Positions 1-10,559 of a stretch of 49,011 nucleotides of DNA are shown here, piece after piece. Within the stretch, counting starts at the first letter, position 1. Each line of letters begins with the position of its first letter. The DNA is from Teratosphaeria epicoccoides (Eukaryota; Ascomycota; Dothideomycetes; Mycosphaerellales; Teratosphaeriaceae). Both the position numbers and the translations under genes were made by a program. Where the stretch lies: the NCBI GenBank assembly GCA_021401465.1, contig JADDMT010000175.1, forward strand, positions 1 through 49,011, read 5' to 3'. Below the pieces are notes generated by a model. The model was not told where the DNA came from. It searched no databases and was given only the letters and a program-made list of their open reading frames with translations.

Positions 1-91
1 CTTGAACTGACAGTTGAAGAACTACTTGACATAGGCGTATGTCAAGCGCTCGCCGAGTCTCCTGATGCTTCCCTAGAAGTGGTGCTCAAAA
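1..91 (+). pseudogene. 3' end of an unidentified reading frame, cut by the window edge
   Basis: Frame 1 is open from the window edge and reads as acidic, leucine-rich protein (TVEELLDIGV, SPDASLEVVL). Its stop codon TAA lies inside the first bases of the LTR that follows. I do not recognise the family. It may be the 3' end of the coding region of the element whose 3' LTR is 92-581, lying mainly to the left of the window. Confidence 0.4.
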
Positions 92-581
92 TGTCATAAG
101 GGTAGGTGCCGATGGCAGGAAGGTGACTAGGTGTTAGACTCGGGAGCTGTGAAGAATATCGACAATAGCAGTTGACCTTGTAACTGACTCTCCTCTAAGC
201 AAGAGAGGATTGAATTGAGATTGAGCACGAAGCTCCTAACTGCCTGTCCTAAAGCTATCCCTATATACTAGAGAGCGACAGAGCAGCTCTGTTAGATCTG
301 TCGATAGACCTAATAGATCCGTGTCTGTAGATCTGTAGACTAACCCTACAGATCTAAGGGTCTATCATTATGTGACAGATCCCTTCTTCCTTACAAGCCT
401 ATAGATCTGTAGACTAACCCTATAGATCCAGGGATCTGTCCTCACATGACAGATCCTTTCTTCCATGACTATGCCTATGACTTATAGTACTCCTATGACG
501 GTACTATGACTCATAGTACTCAGGACCCACATGATCCTGTATCCTACAGTACTCCGGACAGTACTCCTGACACTCATGACA
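92..581 (+). repeat. LTR-A, 490-bp long terminal repeat, left copy
   Basis: The block starts TGTCATAAGGG and ends CATGACA, so its ends are the short inverted repeat TGTCA/TGACA expected of an LTR. A second copy of exactly the same length lies at 48077-48566. Differences between them are mostly C/T and G/A transitions. The interior has a series of hairpin-forming modules, for example AGATCTGTAG-7-CTACAGATCT at 329-355 and GGATCTGTC-7-GACAGATCC near 432-456. The flanking 5-mers do not match, so this is not a simple solo LTR. Which end of which element it represents is inferred from the open frame to its left. Confidence 0.75.
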
Positions 582-1733
582 AGTGTCGACTACATCATCG
601 GACTCGGTGTCTCCCTTAGGCGCAACTAGTGCGGTGACACTACGGCGCGAAGGGATCACGTCAGGACCGAAGGTATCCTGAGCGTCGTCATCCTCCTTAT
701 CCTCAAAGATCTGGCCTAGAGGCTTGTGCCTTAGCGTCTTGACGGACGCAATGCGGGTCGTAAGCGGGGAAGGCTCGGCTTCCTCGTCGCTGACCTCAAT
801 TTCGGCCCTGGCCCTCTTCTTCTTCTTAGACAGTAGCGTCGAGGCGGCGTAGGCGGCGGCGCTACAATGTGTTAGCTGTACGCACGCGACAGGGTTCGAG
901 TAAGTAACTTACGGCTTAGTCCTCGGGACCGGCTCAGAGGCAGGCTGCCTCTCGGTACGGCGCTAGGGCGTGGCCTTAGCGGCGGGAGCGGCGAATTGCT
1001 TGATGACCTTCTTGCGGATCATCCGCGTTTCGAAGTCATCGTTAATAGAGGCAAGGGCCCCGAGTTGCTGACGCTGACGGCTAGTCGGATACTTCTCGAC
1101 GCCAACGTTAGCCTAGCGGAAAAGTCAGCATTTCATACTTAGAGGGTACCCGCACTATATGCGTACTATGGCGAAGGTCTTGACCCTAACGGTTAGCACC
1201 TTCAAGATCTTCTGGACTAAGTCTGCGATTAGACCTAGACAAACGTTTTCGCCTGTTAGCAGAGAGTCGAAGCGAACGCTGCCGTGAGAACGGTTAGTAG
1301 TCGCAGTGAAGCACGAGAGGGCGCCGAGCAGGTAGGCGAGTGCCTCGCGGTACTTGGCCTGTAGCCTGTTTATAGTCAGAGTGCCTTCGGCAATCCCCTT
1401 GTCGCGCGCACTCTAGAAGTCATCGATGTTACGGCAGAGCTAGTTGTACTCGCCGTACACCTCTTCAGGGAGGTCTTAGCATTTTTGATGCTTGCTATTG
1501 CAGTTAACACAATTGCGGTAGACACTGCCCTTATCAAACCCGCCGACGCAGATCTCGGCTACGCTTCGGTTAATACAAGTCACGCATACCTCGCGGGTAG
1601 GGGACGCCTTACTAACACGCGGAGGAGAGATGTGTGCAGCTTGGCTACTAAGGTTGTCGAGGCATCGTCGACACGAGCGACGATCGCGGGCAGAGCGAGT
1701 AGCGTCGAACTTAGTCTGCAGCACATAAGCCAT
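582..1733 (-). pseudogene. Antisense Cys-rich ORF of the chromovirus, copy 1 (3' truncated)
   Basis: On the minus strand a frame starts at the ATG at 1733 (MAYVLQTKFD) and runs leftward. The first part has paired cysteines (SCRRC, VCVTC, NCVNC, HQKC), resembling fungal Cys-rich modules such as DUF3716, though I cannot confirm that. The frame is then broken by TAA/TAG codons and by two compensating single-base indels. A spliceosomal intron follows at 912-862: GTAAGT donor, GCTAACAC branch site, TAG acceptor, 51 bp. After the intron the frame is open to 582 and is rich in lysine, arginine and acidic residues (SKKKKRARAEIEVSDEEAE), like a nuclear protein. LTR-A removes the rest. Function unknown. 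Confidence 0.6.
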
Positions 1734-2531
1734 TGTAGCTAAGACGGGTTGATTGATCTTGATTAATTGATTGAAGAAGAAGGAGCTCCGGTACGGACCC
1801 GCAGACATAGCGAGGCGCAAGCTAAGCGAAGTAGGAGCGGAGGTTAATGTTAGTGTCTTAGAACAGGAAAGTTTAGGGAGCGACGAGGTTTTTATACCCT
1901 CTAACAGCCCCCCTGTTGCCTACTACAACCGTTAAGCTAGTGACTCGAACTACATGCGCAGAGTACCTACCTTTAGTTGACTTACAAGGGGACCGAATGA
2001 TGCAATAACGGATAACGCGGCCGTCACGCATGTGCGCCGACCGTACTCGTGCTAGCCTACTAGCATGGGAATGTGGCGAGGCCCGCGCCAGGAGCGCGCT
2101 CCTGCCGTTTTAAGCGGCGCGCGTAGAGCGTCCGCGCACTTTCCTACTACCCCGAGGTTCTGCGACACGTTCTTCACGGTCACGACTAAATAGGGACAGC
2201 CAAGCTACTTGGCGAGGCCGGCGCGCATGCTCGCCCTATAATTTCAAGGATTGACCGAAGTACGTACTCGTGGTTTCCTGATATCTCGATCTGCATGTAA
2301 AGCGAAGGTGTTACGAAGCCGCCTAACATGTGACAGATTAAAACCCGCCCGAGTTAGCAGCCTCCGCCCCGCACTCGCTGCGAAGGTGTTAAGGTGTGCG
2401 CATGACACATGTTACGCAGGCTATCTACCTATTCACCCTTGCGCGGTGTGAGCGTGCCACATCCCGTACCCTATATGTTCCGCGTGCGTCACTTAGTAAG
2501 GCTAGGGACATCCTCATAGGAGGAGGGGCAG
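582..2531 (+). mobile_element. Truncated chromovirus copy 1 (3' internal region only)
   Basis: This stretch matches 7126-9063 and about 44953-47257 almost base for base apart from transitions. It therefore corresponds to the internal region between the chromodomain and the 3' LTR of the same Ty3/gypsy family. All RT and integrase sequence is missing; the copy begins abruptly after LTR-A. It ends in a purine-rich tract (AGGAGGAGGGGCAG, about 2518-2531) directly before an LTR, as expected for the polypurine tract that primes plus-strand DNA. It carries fewer T/A substitutions than copy 2, so it is the best-preserved version of the antisense reading frame described separately. Confidence 0.8.
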
Positions 2532-2891
2532 TGATACGGTTGATACTAGGGGACCATTTGAACCGCATGGGTTCTAATGGCCGCCCTTAGCATGCAGTGA
2601 CCCTGCCACATATGGCAAGGGGGTCCTTCGTACATACGTTAGCTTGTATGTCGTCTAAGTAGGATCAGTTGTCGACGTAGGACGCCCCTACGTCGCTGAC
2701 CCTACGGTACCCCTACGGGGTTAGGCTCGGACATGCTTTCCCTAATTAAGGAGCGTCGGGGGTTATAAGCACCCTTAGCGCCACCTCTGCGATAAGCAGA
2801 AAGCAGCGCTGTCTTGTACCTACTGAAAGGTCGGATTACTCTGTCACACTGCGAGATATTTTCATATCATATAGCACATACATCTATATCA
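2532..2891 (+). repeat. LTR-B, 360 bp, shared between copies 1 and 2
   Basis: The block starts TGATACGG and ends TATATCA. Copies of exactly 360 bp occur at 9064-9423, 47258-47617 and, inverted, at 46492-46851. Upstream is the polypurine-like end of copy 1; downstream is the internal region of copy 2. It therefore acts as 3' LTR of one copy and 5' LTR of the next. I see no convincing tRNA primer-binding site directly after it. Confidence 0.85.
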
Positions 2892-2939
2892 GAAGGTAAG
2901 CAAGGTGTCTAAAACCTCCCTAGAGGGGAGGCGAAAGAA

Positions 2940-5900
2940 GGACAAGCCTAAGACAACCGAATAGCTACCGCGGGTATCTAAGCTCTCTGTCACTAATGGT
3001 GTAGACTTGTGGCCTACCTAGCGCCTATCCGGTGCGGTCCGAGTTAATAGCTCGCTCAAGCTAGTAGACTGTATGTTAGATGACCTTACGGAGGTTAACG
3101 TGATACCCTAGAGGGTAATCGTACAGCTTAGTTTAAAGCTAATCCTAGGAGCCCTGCTGCCTACTATGAAGTCCTTTCGGGGCGAAGGCGTAGCGGCTCG
3201 AGGCGCGTATAACATGCGCCTCTAACTCGCGGACTCCTTAGGAGAAGTGCGCGAGACTAACGAAGTCTTCTACGCTAAAGACGTTCCTGATAAGGAGCTC
3301 CTGCTCGGCCGCCCTTAGCGCTACAAGCAGGGAGTCATTGTTAATAGAGCTACTAACAACTAGTTCTACGGCTCTATAGGCAAAGTTCCTGTAGTGTAGA
3401 TGCGTGACGCACACAGCTTCTACAAGGACATGAAGAAGGTCTAATGCGTGTATGCGGTCCGCATATAGAACGTTAAGGAAGACGTTACCCTTCCGCCTAA
3501 GTTAGAGGAATACGCCGATATTTTCGACGTAGAGGCTGCGGCCTATGCCCGGGCCCTAGACGCGGAACATGCGATTAACCTTAAGGAGGGTTACAATCCT
3601 CCGCATTAACCTCTGTACCCTATGTCGGAATCGCAGCTTGAAACACTTCGAGACTACCTCTACAAGGCGCAAAGGAACGCGTGGATCCGACGAAGCGACA
3701 GCGAGGCTAGAGCGTTAGTTATGTTCGTCCTGAAGAAGGACAATACGCTCCGCCTATACGTTAACTATAGGGGCCTTAACGTAGTAACCTAGAAGAACCG
3801 CTGCCCCCTACTACTTATTAGCGAGACGCTTAACCGCCTTAGTCGCGCTGCTATCTTCTTGTCTATCGACTTGAAGGACGCCTACTACTAGATACCGATC
3901 CGAAAGGGCGACAAGTAGAAGACTACATTCCGAATGTAGTATAGACACTTCAAGTATATAGTGATGCCATTTAGCTTAACTAACGTACTAGTAACGTTCT
4001 AAGCGTATATTAACCGGGCCCTAGCTAGCCTCGTTGACACCTGCTACGTAGTATATTTAGACGATATACTAGTCTACTCCGACTCGAAGGAGGAGCATAT
4101 TCGGCACCTAAGGATAGTGCTCGAACGGCTCTGCAAGTTTGCTCTGTACGCGAACCTAAAGAAGTGCTCATTCCTAACAGATAGGATTAAGTTTCTTGGA
4201 TACATCGTCTCTACGGAAGGAGTCATCATAGATGACTAAAGGGTGTCCGCAATCGTAGAGTAGCTGCAGCCGACTACCCTCCGAGAAGTGCAGGTGTTCC
4301 TAGGATTCACTAACTTCTATTGCAGATTCATACGATCCTACTCGAAGAACGTGGCTCCCCTCACGGCCCTCGCAAAGGGCGCGGTTCAAGGAAAAAAGCT
4401 AGGGATAGTGCCTTAGGAGGAGGCTTAGAGCAAGGCTTTCTCTGAACTTAAAGCAGCTTTTTAAACTGCGCCTATACTTCGGCACTTTGACCCTGCTACG
4501 AAGATCCGGATAGAGACCGATACTTCAAAATTCGTAATAGCCGTAATTATATTGTAGCTCTAGTCGCATGAAGGTAGTACGCGATAGTACCTGATTACTA
4601 TTTAGTCGCGGAAGATGCAGGGCGCTAAGCTTAACTATAAGACTTACGACTAAGAGCTTTTAGCTATTATTGACAGCTTTAAGGAGTACCGACACTACCT
4701 CGAAGGCGTAGCGCACCCTATTAAAGTGCTTACTAACTATAACAACCTTTGCGGCTTCATGGGCGTAAAGCAGCTAAGTAGTCAGCAAGCAAGGTAGGCG
4801 ACTTTCCTCGCTAGCTTTGACTTCGTTATCTAGCATCGTTCTAGAAAGACGAATCCGGCTAACAGTCCTTCGCGGCGACCGGACTACGACACTAGGGAGG
4901 AGGGTAACTAACAGCTTCTCCCTACGCTACAAACGAAGCTTGTAGTTTAGGGCGGCGATCTGTCGTTAGCTCCTCTTGTAGGTCGACTGCAGGTCTAATA
5001 GGGCCTCACGGCCTCCGCTAGCGACGAACCCTCCTATCTAGCAGTTATAGCGACTATGTCTAGCTTAATCCGTGCGGTAGTTAACTAGCTTACATGCGGT
5101 AAGCATGCGATGTCTAAAGAACCCTTTGAAGAAGTCTCGAGACTTATTTAGCAGTTACAAGAGCGAGAACTAGAGTTGATTAATGAGGGTATAGCCCTCT
5201 AGGACACCGCAGGCAGTCCGAAGTATTAGACCAAGTCGGGCAACTTGTAGTACTTTGACAATAGGCTCTACGTACCCGCTAACCGCATACTCTGTTCGTA
5301 GCTCCTCCGTATTCATCATGACAATGAACTCGCGGGCCATTTTGGCGTAGAGAAGACAAACGCACTTCTCGGACGCAAATACTAGTAGCCTACGCTAGAA
5401 CAGGATGTCTCTGACTATGTCAAATCCTGCTAGACGTGCTAGATTAGCAAATCTCGGCGCTATCGCCCCTATGGCGATGCTTAGGCGCTCCTACTACTAG
5501 AGAGACTATAGTAAGACTTGGCTATAGATTTCATTACTAATTTGCCGCCAGCAAAGTAGAAAGGCGATATGGTTGATGCTGTCCTTGTAGTAGTCGACTA
5601 ATACTCGAAGATGAATGTCTTTATCCTATATACGAAAAAGTGCACAAGTAGCGAGCTTGCGCGACTACTTCGCGACGAAGTTATACGGCGCTTTAGTGTC
5701 CCCCGAAGTATCCTATCGGATCGAGGTTCTGTCTTTACTAGTGAATACTAGCAAGAATTTGTGTTTAAGGCGCGTGTTAAGTACCGCCTAAGTATAGCAT
5801 TCTATTAGCAGACTAATAGTCAGACTAAACGTATGAACTAGACTCTTAAGTAGTACCTTTAGTGCTACTACGCTAAGAACCAGGATGCCTAGGCTAACGT

Positions 5901-6628
5901 AATTCCTATGGCGGAATTTGCAGTTAATAATAGTGTATATGCTACTATGCGTGTGTCGCCATTTCAGATTCTTTATAGCTTTGATCTAGAAATACACCTA
6001 GAACCGCCTCAGGACAAGTCTTCTAAGGAGAGGGTGCCGGCTACCGCGGAATTAGCGCGGCGTATGCGCGAGGTACATTCAGTGCTAATAGAACACTAGA
6101 AAAAGGCCTCAGAATCCTAGATTAAACATAATAACGCCTATGCTAAACCGATGTAGTATGCAGTTAGTACAAAGGTGTTACTATTAACGAAGAATCTCAA
6201 GCTGAAACTTCCAAGCAAAAAGATGACGCTAAGGTTCGTCGGACCCTTCTAGATACGCGACGCGATAGGCTCGCAGGCGTACTAGCTATCATTGCCATTG
6301 TTGTATCGTGTGCATGACGTCTTCTACGTATCTCTACTCGAACTATAGGTATAGCGTAAGGGCAAAGAGCCCGCGGACCTAATGCTAGTAGCAGAAGAGA
6401 ACGAAGAGTAGGAAGTCGAGGGTATTAAGGACAGTATGCGGCGTAAGGGCACAACGCACTATCTAGTGAAGTAGAAAGGATACCTACCTAAGTACATATA
6501 ATGGGTTCTAGCTAAAGACTGCAAGAACGCTCTAGAAGCTATTCGTGAATTCGAAGAGCGGAGGAGGCATGAGCAGGGCTTAAGAAGGTCAATTCGTGGG
6601 AAGATAAGGGCTTTAGAGCAGAATTCTT
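2940..6628 (+). pseudogene. Decayed chromovirus pol: protease, RT, RNase H, integrase, chromodomain
   Basis: Translation in one frame gives a recognisable but stop-riddled polyprotein. The RT region (about 3720-4380) has FLSIDLKDAY and the catalytic YLDD box at 4054-4065. RNase H follows (IRIETDTSKF near 4490). The integrase zinc region HHDNELAGHF lies near 5314-5343, the catalytic core near 5520-5770, and a still open integrase stretch at 5908-6099 (MAEFAVNNSV...). A C-terminal chromodomain (HYLVK...KGYLPKYI...EFEE) at about 6458-6562 defines the chromovirus clade, in which this module can guide insertion to marked chromatin. Most interruptions are TAG at positions where Gln or Trp is expected. 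It cannot encode a functional product as it stands. Confidence 0.85.
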
Positions 6629-6770
6629 AACATGTGTATATAGCGCATAACGCATAGAGTAACAACAAGAAGTAAACGCCCTACTCATACATCATTAATG
6701 CCTAAAGGCACACCTAGAATAAACCTAAGAAGAACAAGAGACATGCTCGGATTAGCTTCGTAGCTAATGC

Positions 6771-8267
6771 TTAGCGACTACTAGTTAGGGGCTTCCTAAC
6801 TGAACCCGAAGCAGGAGAGTCTTTCTTGTTACGGTCCGCTAGGGACTGCCTACCTGCACGGGGTTTACTAAACACCCCGAAGTGACTATAAATGACAGGG
6901 GTAGTAACGCCACGAAGAGAGGCTAGCATCTTCTTCTTTAGTAGGTTGCGAGGGAGCTCGTCTTCGGAGCCTATAGTAGCTAGAGAACTAGCGACATCCT
7001 TACCGCGCCTAGTCGCGATGACTACCTCATCCTTAGCATTAGAAGGCGAAGAGACTCGAGCGCGCTTGCGGCTGTCGCGCTCGGCCCTCGAGATCATCTT
7101 ACGCTTCTTGACACAAGTGTTAACCACATTATTAGACTCGGTGTCTCCCTTAGGCGTAACTAGTATGGTGACACTATAGCGCGAAGGGATCACGTCAGGA
7201 CTAAAGGTATCCTAGACGTCGTCATCCTCCTCATCCTCAAAGATCTGGCCTAGAGGCTTATGCCTTAGCGTCTTGACGGACGTAGTGCGGGTCGCAAGCA
7301 GGGAAGGTTCGGCTTCCTTGTCGCTAACCTTAATTTCGGCCCTAGCCTTCTTCTTCTTCTTAGATAGTAGCGTCAAGGCGGCGTAGGCAGCGGCGCTACA
7401 ATGTGTTAGCTGTACGCACGCGACAGGATTCGAGTGAGTAACTTACAGCTTAGTCCTTAGGACTAGCTTAGAGGCAGGCTGTCTCTTAGTATGGCGCTAG
7501 GGCGTAGCCTTAGCGGCAGGAGCGGTGAATTGCTTGATAACCTTCTTGCGGATCATCTGCGTCTTGAAGTTATCGTTAATAGAGGCAAGGGCCCCGAGTT
7601 GCTAACGCTAACGGCTAGTCGGATATTTCTTGACGCTAACGTTAGCCTAGCGGAGAAAGTCAGCATTCATACTTAGAGGGTACCTATACTATATGCGTAC
7701 TATAGCGAAGGTCTCGACCCTAACAGTTAGCACCTTTAAGATCTTCTAGACTAAGTCTGCGATTAGACCTAGACAAACGTTTTCGCCTGTTAGCAGAGAG
7801 TCGAAGTGAACACTACTATGAGAACAGTTAGCAGTCGCGGTGAAGCACAAGAGGGCGCTAAGCAGGTAGGCGAGTACCTTACAGTACTTAGCCTGTAGCC
7901 TGTTTATAGTCAGAGTGCCTTTAGCAATCCCCTTATCGCGCGTACTCTAGAAGTCATCGATGTTATGGCAGAGCTAGTTGTACTCGCTATACACCTCTTT
8001 AGGGAGGTCTTAGCATTTTTGATGCTTGCTATTATAGTTAACATAATTGCAGTAGACACTACTCTCATCAAATCTGCTAACATAGATCTTGGCTACGCTT
8101 CGGTTAGTACAAGTTATGCATACCTCGCGGGTAGGGGACGCCTTACTAACACGCAGAGGAGAGATGTGTGCAGCTTGGCTACTAAGGTTGTCAAGGCATT
8201 ATTAACACAAGCGACGATCGCGGGCAGAGTAAGTAGCGTCAAACTTAGTCTGTAGCACATGAGCTAT
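6771..8267 (-). pseudogene. Antisense Cys-rich, intron-containing ORF of the chromovirus, copy 2
   Basis: Minus-strand equivalent of the frame in copy 1, here with its 3' part present. The start ATG has decayed to ATA. The 51-bp intron (7446-7396) keeps its GTAAGT donor, GCTAACAC branch site and TAG acceptor. Downstream, the last 140 codons (7193 to 6771) are fully open and end in TAA. They are rich in K/R/S (CVKKRKMISRAERDSRKRAR), which suggests a nuclear or nucleic-acid-binding tail. Total spliced length would be about 480 codons. Because the intron lies on the strand opposite the element's genomic RNA, it would survive retrotransposition. I do not recognise the protein. Confidence 0.6.
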
Positions 8268-9063
8268 TATAGCTAAGATAAGTTAGTTGATCTTAATTAA
8301 TTGATTAAAGAAGAAGAAGCTCTAGTTTAGACCTATAGACATAGCGAGGCGCAAGCTAAGCGAAGTAGGAGTAGAGGTTAATGTTAGTATCTTAGAACAG
8401 GAAAGTTAGGAAGCGACGAGGTTTTTATACCCTCTGACAGCCCCCCTGTTGCCTACCGTAACCGTTAAGCTAGTAACTTAAACTACATGCGCAGAGTACC
8501 TGCCTTTAGTTAACTTATAAGAGGACTAAATGATGCAATACAGATAACGTGGCTGTCATGCATGTACGCTAACTACACTCATGCTAGCCTACTAGCATGA
8601 AAATGTAGTAAGGCCTATACTAGGAGCGTACTCCTGCTATTTTAAGTAGCACGCGTAGAGTGTCCGCGTACTTTCCTACTACCCTAAGGTTCTACAACAC
8701 GTTCTTCATAGTCATGACTAAATAGGGACAGCTAAGCTACTTGGCGAGGCTAGCGCGCATGCTTGCCCCATAATTTCAAGGATTAACTAAAGTACATGCT
8801 TGTAGTATCCTGATATCTTAATCTACATGTAAAGTAAAGGTATTACAAAGCTACCTAATATGTAACAGGTTAAAACCCGCCTGAGTTAGTAGCCTCTACC
8901 CTGTACTCGCTGCGAAGGTGTTAAGGTATACGCATGACACATGTCATGTAGGCTATCTACCTATTTACCCTTGCGTAGTATAAGTATGCTATATCCTATA
9001 CCCTATACATTCTGCGTGTATTACTTAGTAAGGCTAGGGACATCCTTATAGGAGGAGGGGCAG

Positions 9064-9423
9064 TGATACAGTTAATACTAGGGGGCTACTAGAACTACAT
9101 AGGTTCTAATGCCTACCCTTAGCATGTAGTAACCCTGCTACATATAGTAAGGGGGTCCTTTGTATATATGTTAGCTTGTATGTTGTCTAAGAGGGATCAG
9201 TTGTCAACATAGGACGCCCCTACGTCACTAACCCTACGGTACCCCTGCAGGGTTAGGCTCAGACATGCTTTCCCTAATTAAGGAGTGTCAGGGGTTATAA
9301 GCACCCTTAGCGCTACCTCTACAAGAAGTAGAAAGTAGCGCTGTCTTGTACCTACTGAAAGGTCGGATTACTCTGTCACACTGCGAGATATTTTCATATC
9401 ATATAGCATATACATCTATATCA
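9064..9423 (+). repeat. LTR-B, 3' LTR of chromovirus copy 2
   Basis: 360 bp from TGATACAG to TATATCA, preceded by the purine-rich tract AGGAGGAGGGGCAG. It differs from the copy at 2532-2891 mostly by transitions. It ends exactly where the inverted repeat framing the gene island begins. Confidence 0.85.
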
Positions 9424-9631
9424 CAGACACTAACAGCTATAGCTTGCTACACATACTTGTGCTAGTGCGGCCAGTCGATTACCTGAGGTGGCATGGTGAA
9501 AACAACAACGATATTGGTGCTGATAGATTATTGTTGATAGGTAAATAGGCCTATATATGAGTTAGAAGGTCGATTCTTGATGTGGCCGAGAACACCCCTC
9601 ATGTGGAATTGGCACATTTGGACCGCCGTCC
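9424..9631 (+). repeat. Left arm of a 208-bp inverted repeat framing the gene island
   Basis: The sequence from CAGACACTAAC to GGACCGCCGTCC is the reverse complement, with scattered mostly transition differences, of 40935-41140. Both arms end at the same near-palindrome, GGACCGCCGTCC. Inside each arm lies GGCCTATA and then a block resembling the start of an LTR (TTAGAAGGTCGATTC). This could be a remnant of a second transposon family inserted in opposite orientations; the family is not determined. Confidence 0.8.
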
Positions 9632-10559
9632 TCCCGCTCCCCACCATGCATTAGCGAGACTTGGAAACGTGCTCCCAAACGGCAACATGATTGGCGGCCT
9701 CGACCTCACTTCTCGTGCAATATCGGCAAGAGCGACACTCGAGTTCGAAATTCGTCTTCAGAAGAACATGACGAACTCACTTCCCCGCCAGCCCGTGCCG
9801 CACGCTCTGTATGTGCCGTGAATCGTGCCTGAGTTGCGACGGCTGAAGGATCGTCACATACGCCTTGCAGCGCCGGCCGAGGTGTGAGAAGGAGCAATGT
9901 CCTACCGCGGACGGGGAGGAGGAAGGAGCGCGCCGGGTGTGGTTGCGCGAGCAGGGCCACACGCGATATATAGCGATGCCACGAAGCTGTCCGCTGTGGG
10001 GGAAACGGCGTGATTGGCTGGGCTGCTGCAGCGCGTTGCAATACACGTCCCGATGGAATGATGTCGTTGCATCGCCGTGTGGAGAACATGATTCGACCGG
10101 GTAAATCGCGACACGAGATCAGCCAGTCAGGGCTGTTTCCAGCGCCATGAGCCATCATCACAACCGACTTGCACCTGCCCTTGCACCTGCCCTTGCACCT
10201 GCCCTTGCACCTGCCCTCGCACCTGCCCGCGTCCGGCGCTGCGGTTGGTGGACAGGCGGCGCAGATAGGGTTAGAAGCTTAGAGGTAGTCCCGCTAGCTG
10301 TACGCCACCTCGAGATCCAGCTTCCAGAAGCAAAAACGCCCCGACCCACATCAACGCCTCGCCATGTTCCGCCTGGCCAGAGGCGTGTCCGTCGTCCGAG
10401 GAGGCGGAGGAGGGTGACATCTCCTGTGACGCGCGCGGCTTCTTAAACAGGACCCCCCCCCCTGCTCCCTCCCTCGGCTGTGCTTCGTGTACCAGGCTGT
10501 CCACTTTGCTTGGGCGCAGCCGGTCGCGCGTTTCATTGCCGTTGACAAGCGAGATCGCA
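9632..10559. other. Gene-free edge of the island and upstream region of PHO84
   Basis: The 928 bp contain several overlapping short open frames on both strands, but none has recognisable protein features or consistent codon use; I read them as chance. The composition is GC-rich and shows no RIP decay. The only clear structure is a 12-bp tandem repeat at 10168-10227. A C10 run occurs near 10453. Confidence 0.6.
10168..10227 (+). repeat. Five tandem copies of a 12-bp unit carrying CACCTG
   Basis: The unit CTTGCACCTGCC is repeated five times without gaps; the last has one change (CTCGCACCTGCC). Each carries CACCTG, an E-box variant of the CANNTG type recognised by bHLH factors, spaced 12 bp apart. 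The array ends about 330 bp before the PHO84 start codon. A role in phosphate regulation is speculation: the classical Pho4/NUC-1 core is CACGTG, not CACCTG. Confidence 0.7.

Larger units (their letters stand above)
2532..9423 (+). mobile_element. Ty3/gypsy chromovirus, copy 2, bounded by two LTRs, RIP-decayed
   Basis: Two 360-bp direct LTRs enclose 6.2 kb of internal sequence. In + orientation this holds protease-like sequence, reverse transcriptase, RNase H, integrase and a chromodomain. An antisense reading frame lies between the chromodomain and the 3' LTR. A gag gene is not visible: only about 100 bp separate the 5' LTR from recognisable pol, so the 5' part is probably deleted. Differences from copies 1 and 3 are almost all C-to-T or G-to-A, mostly giving TpA, and have converted many CAG and TGG codons to TAG. 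This is the expected footprint of RIP; no intact long pol frame survives. Confidence 0.9.

Noticed and set aside
9706..10161. Overlapping open frames on both strands between the left repeat and PHO84
   Set aside because: No conserved features, many mutually overlapping frames, and the C-terminal part of one is only the 12-bp repeat translated.
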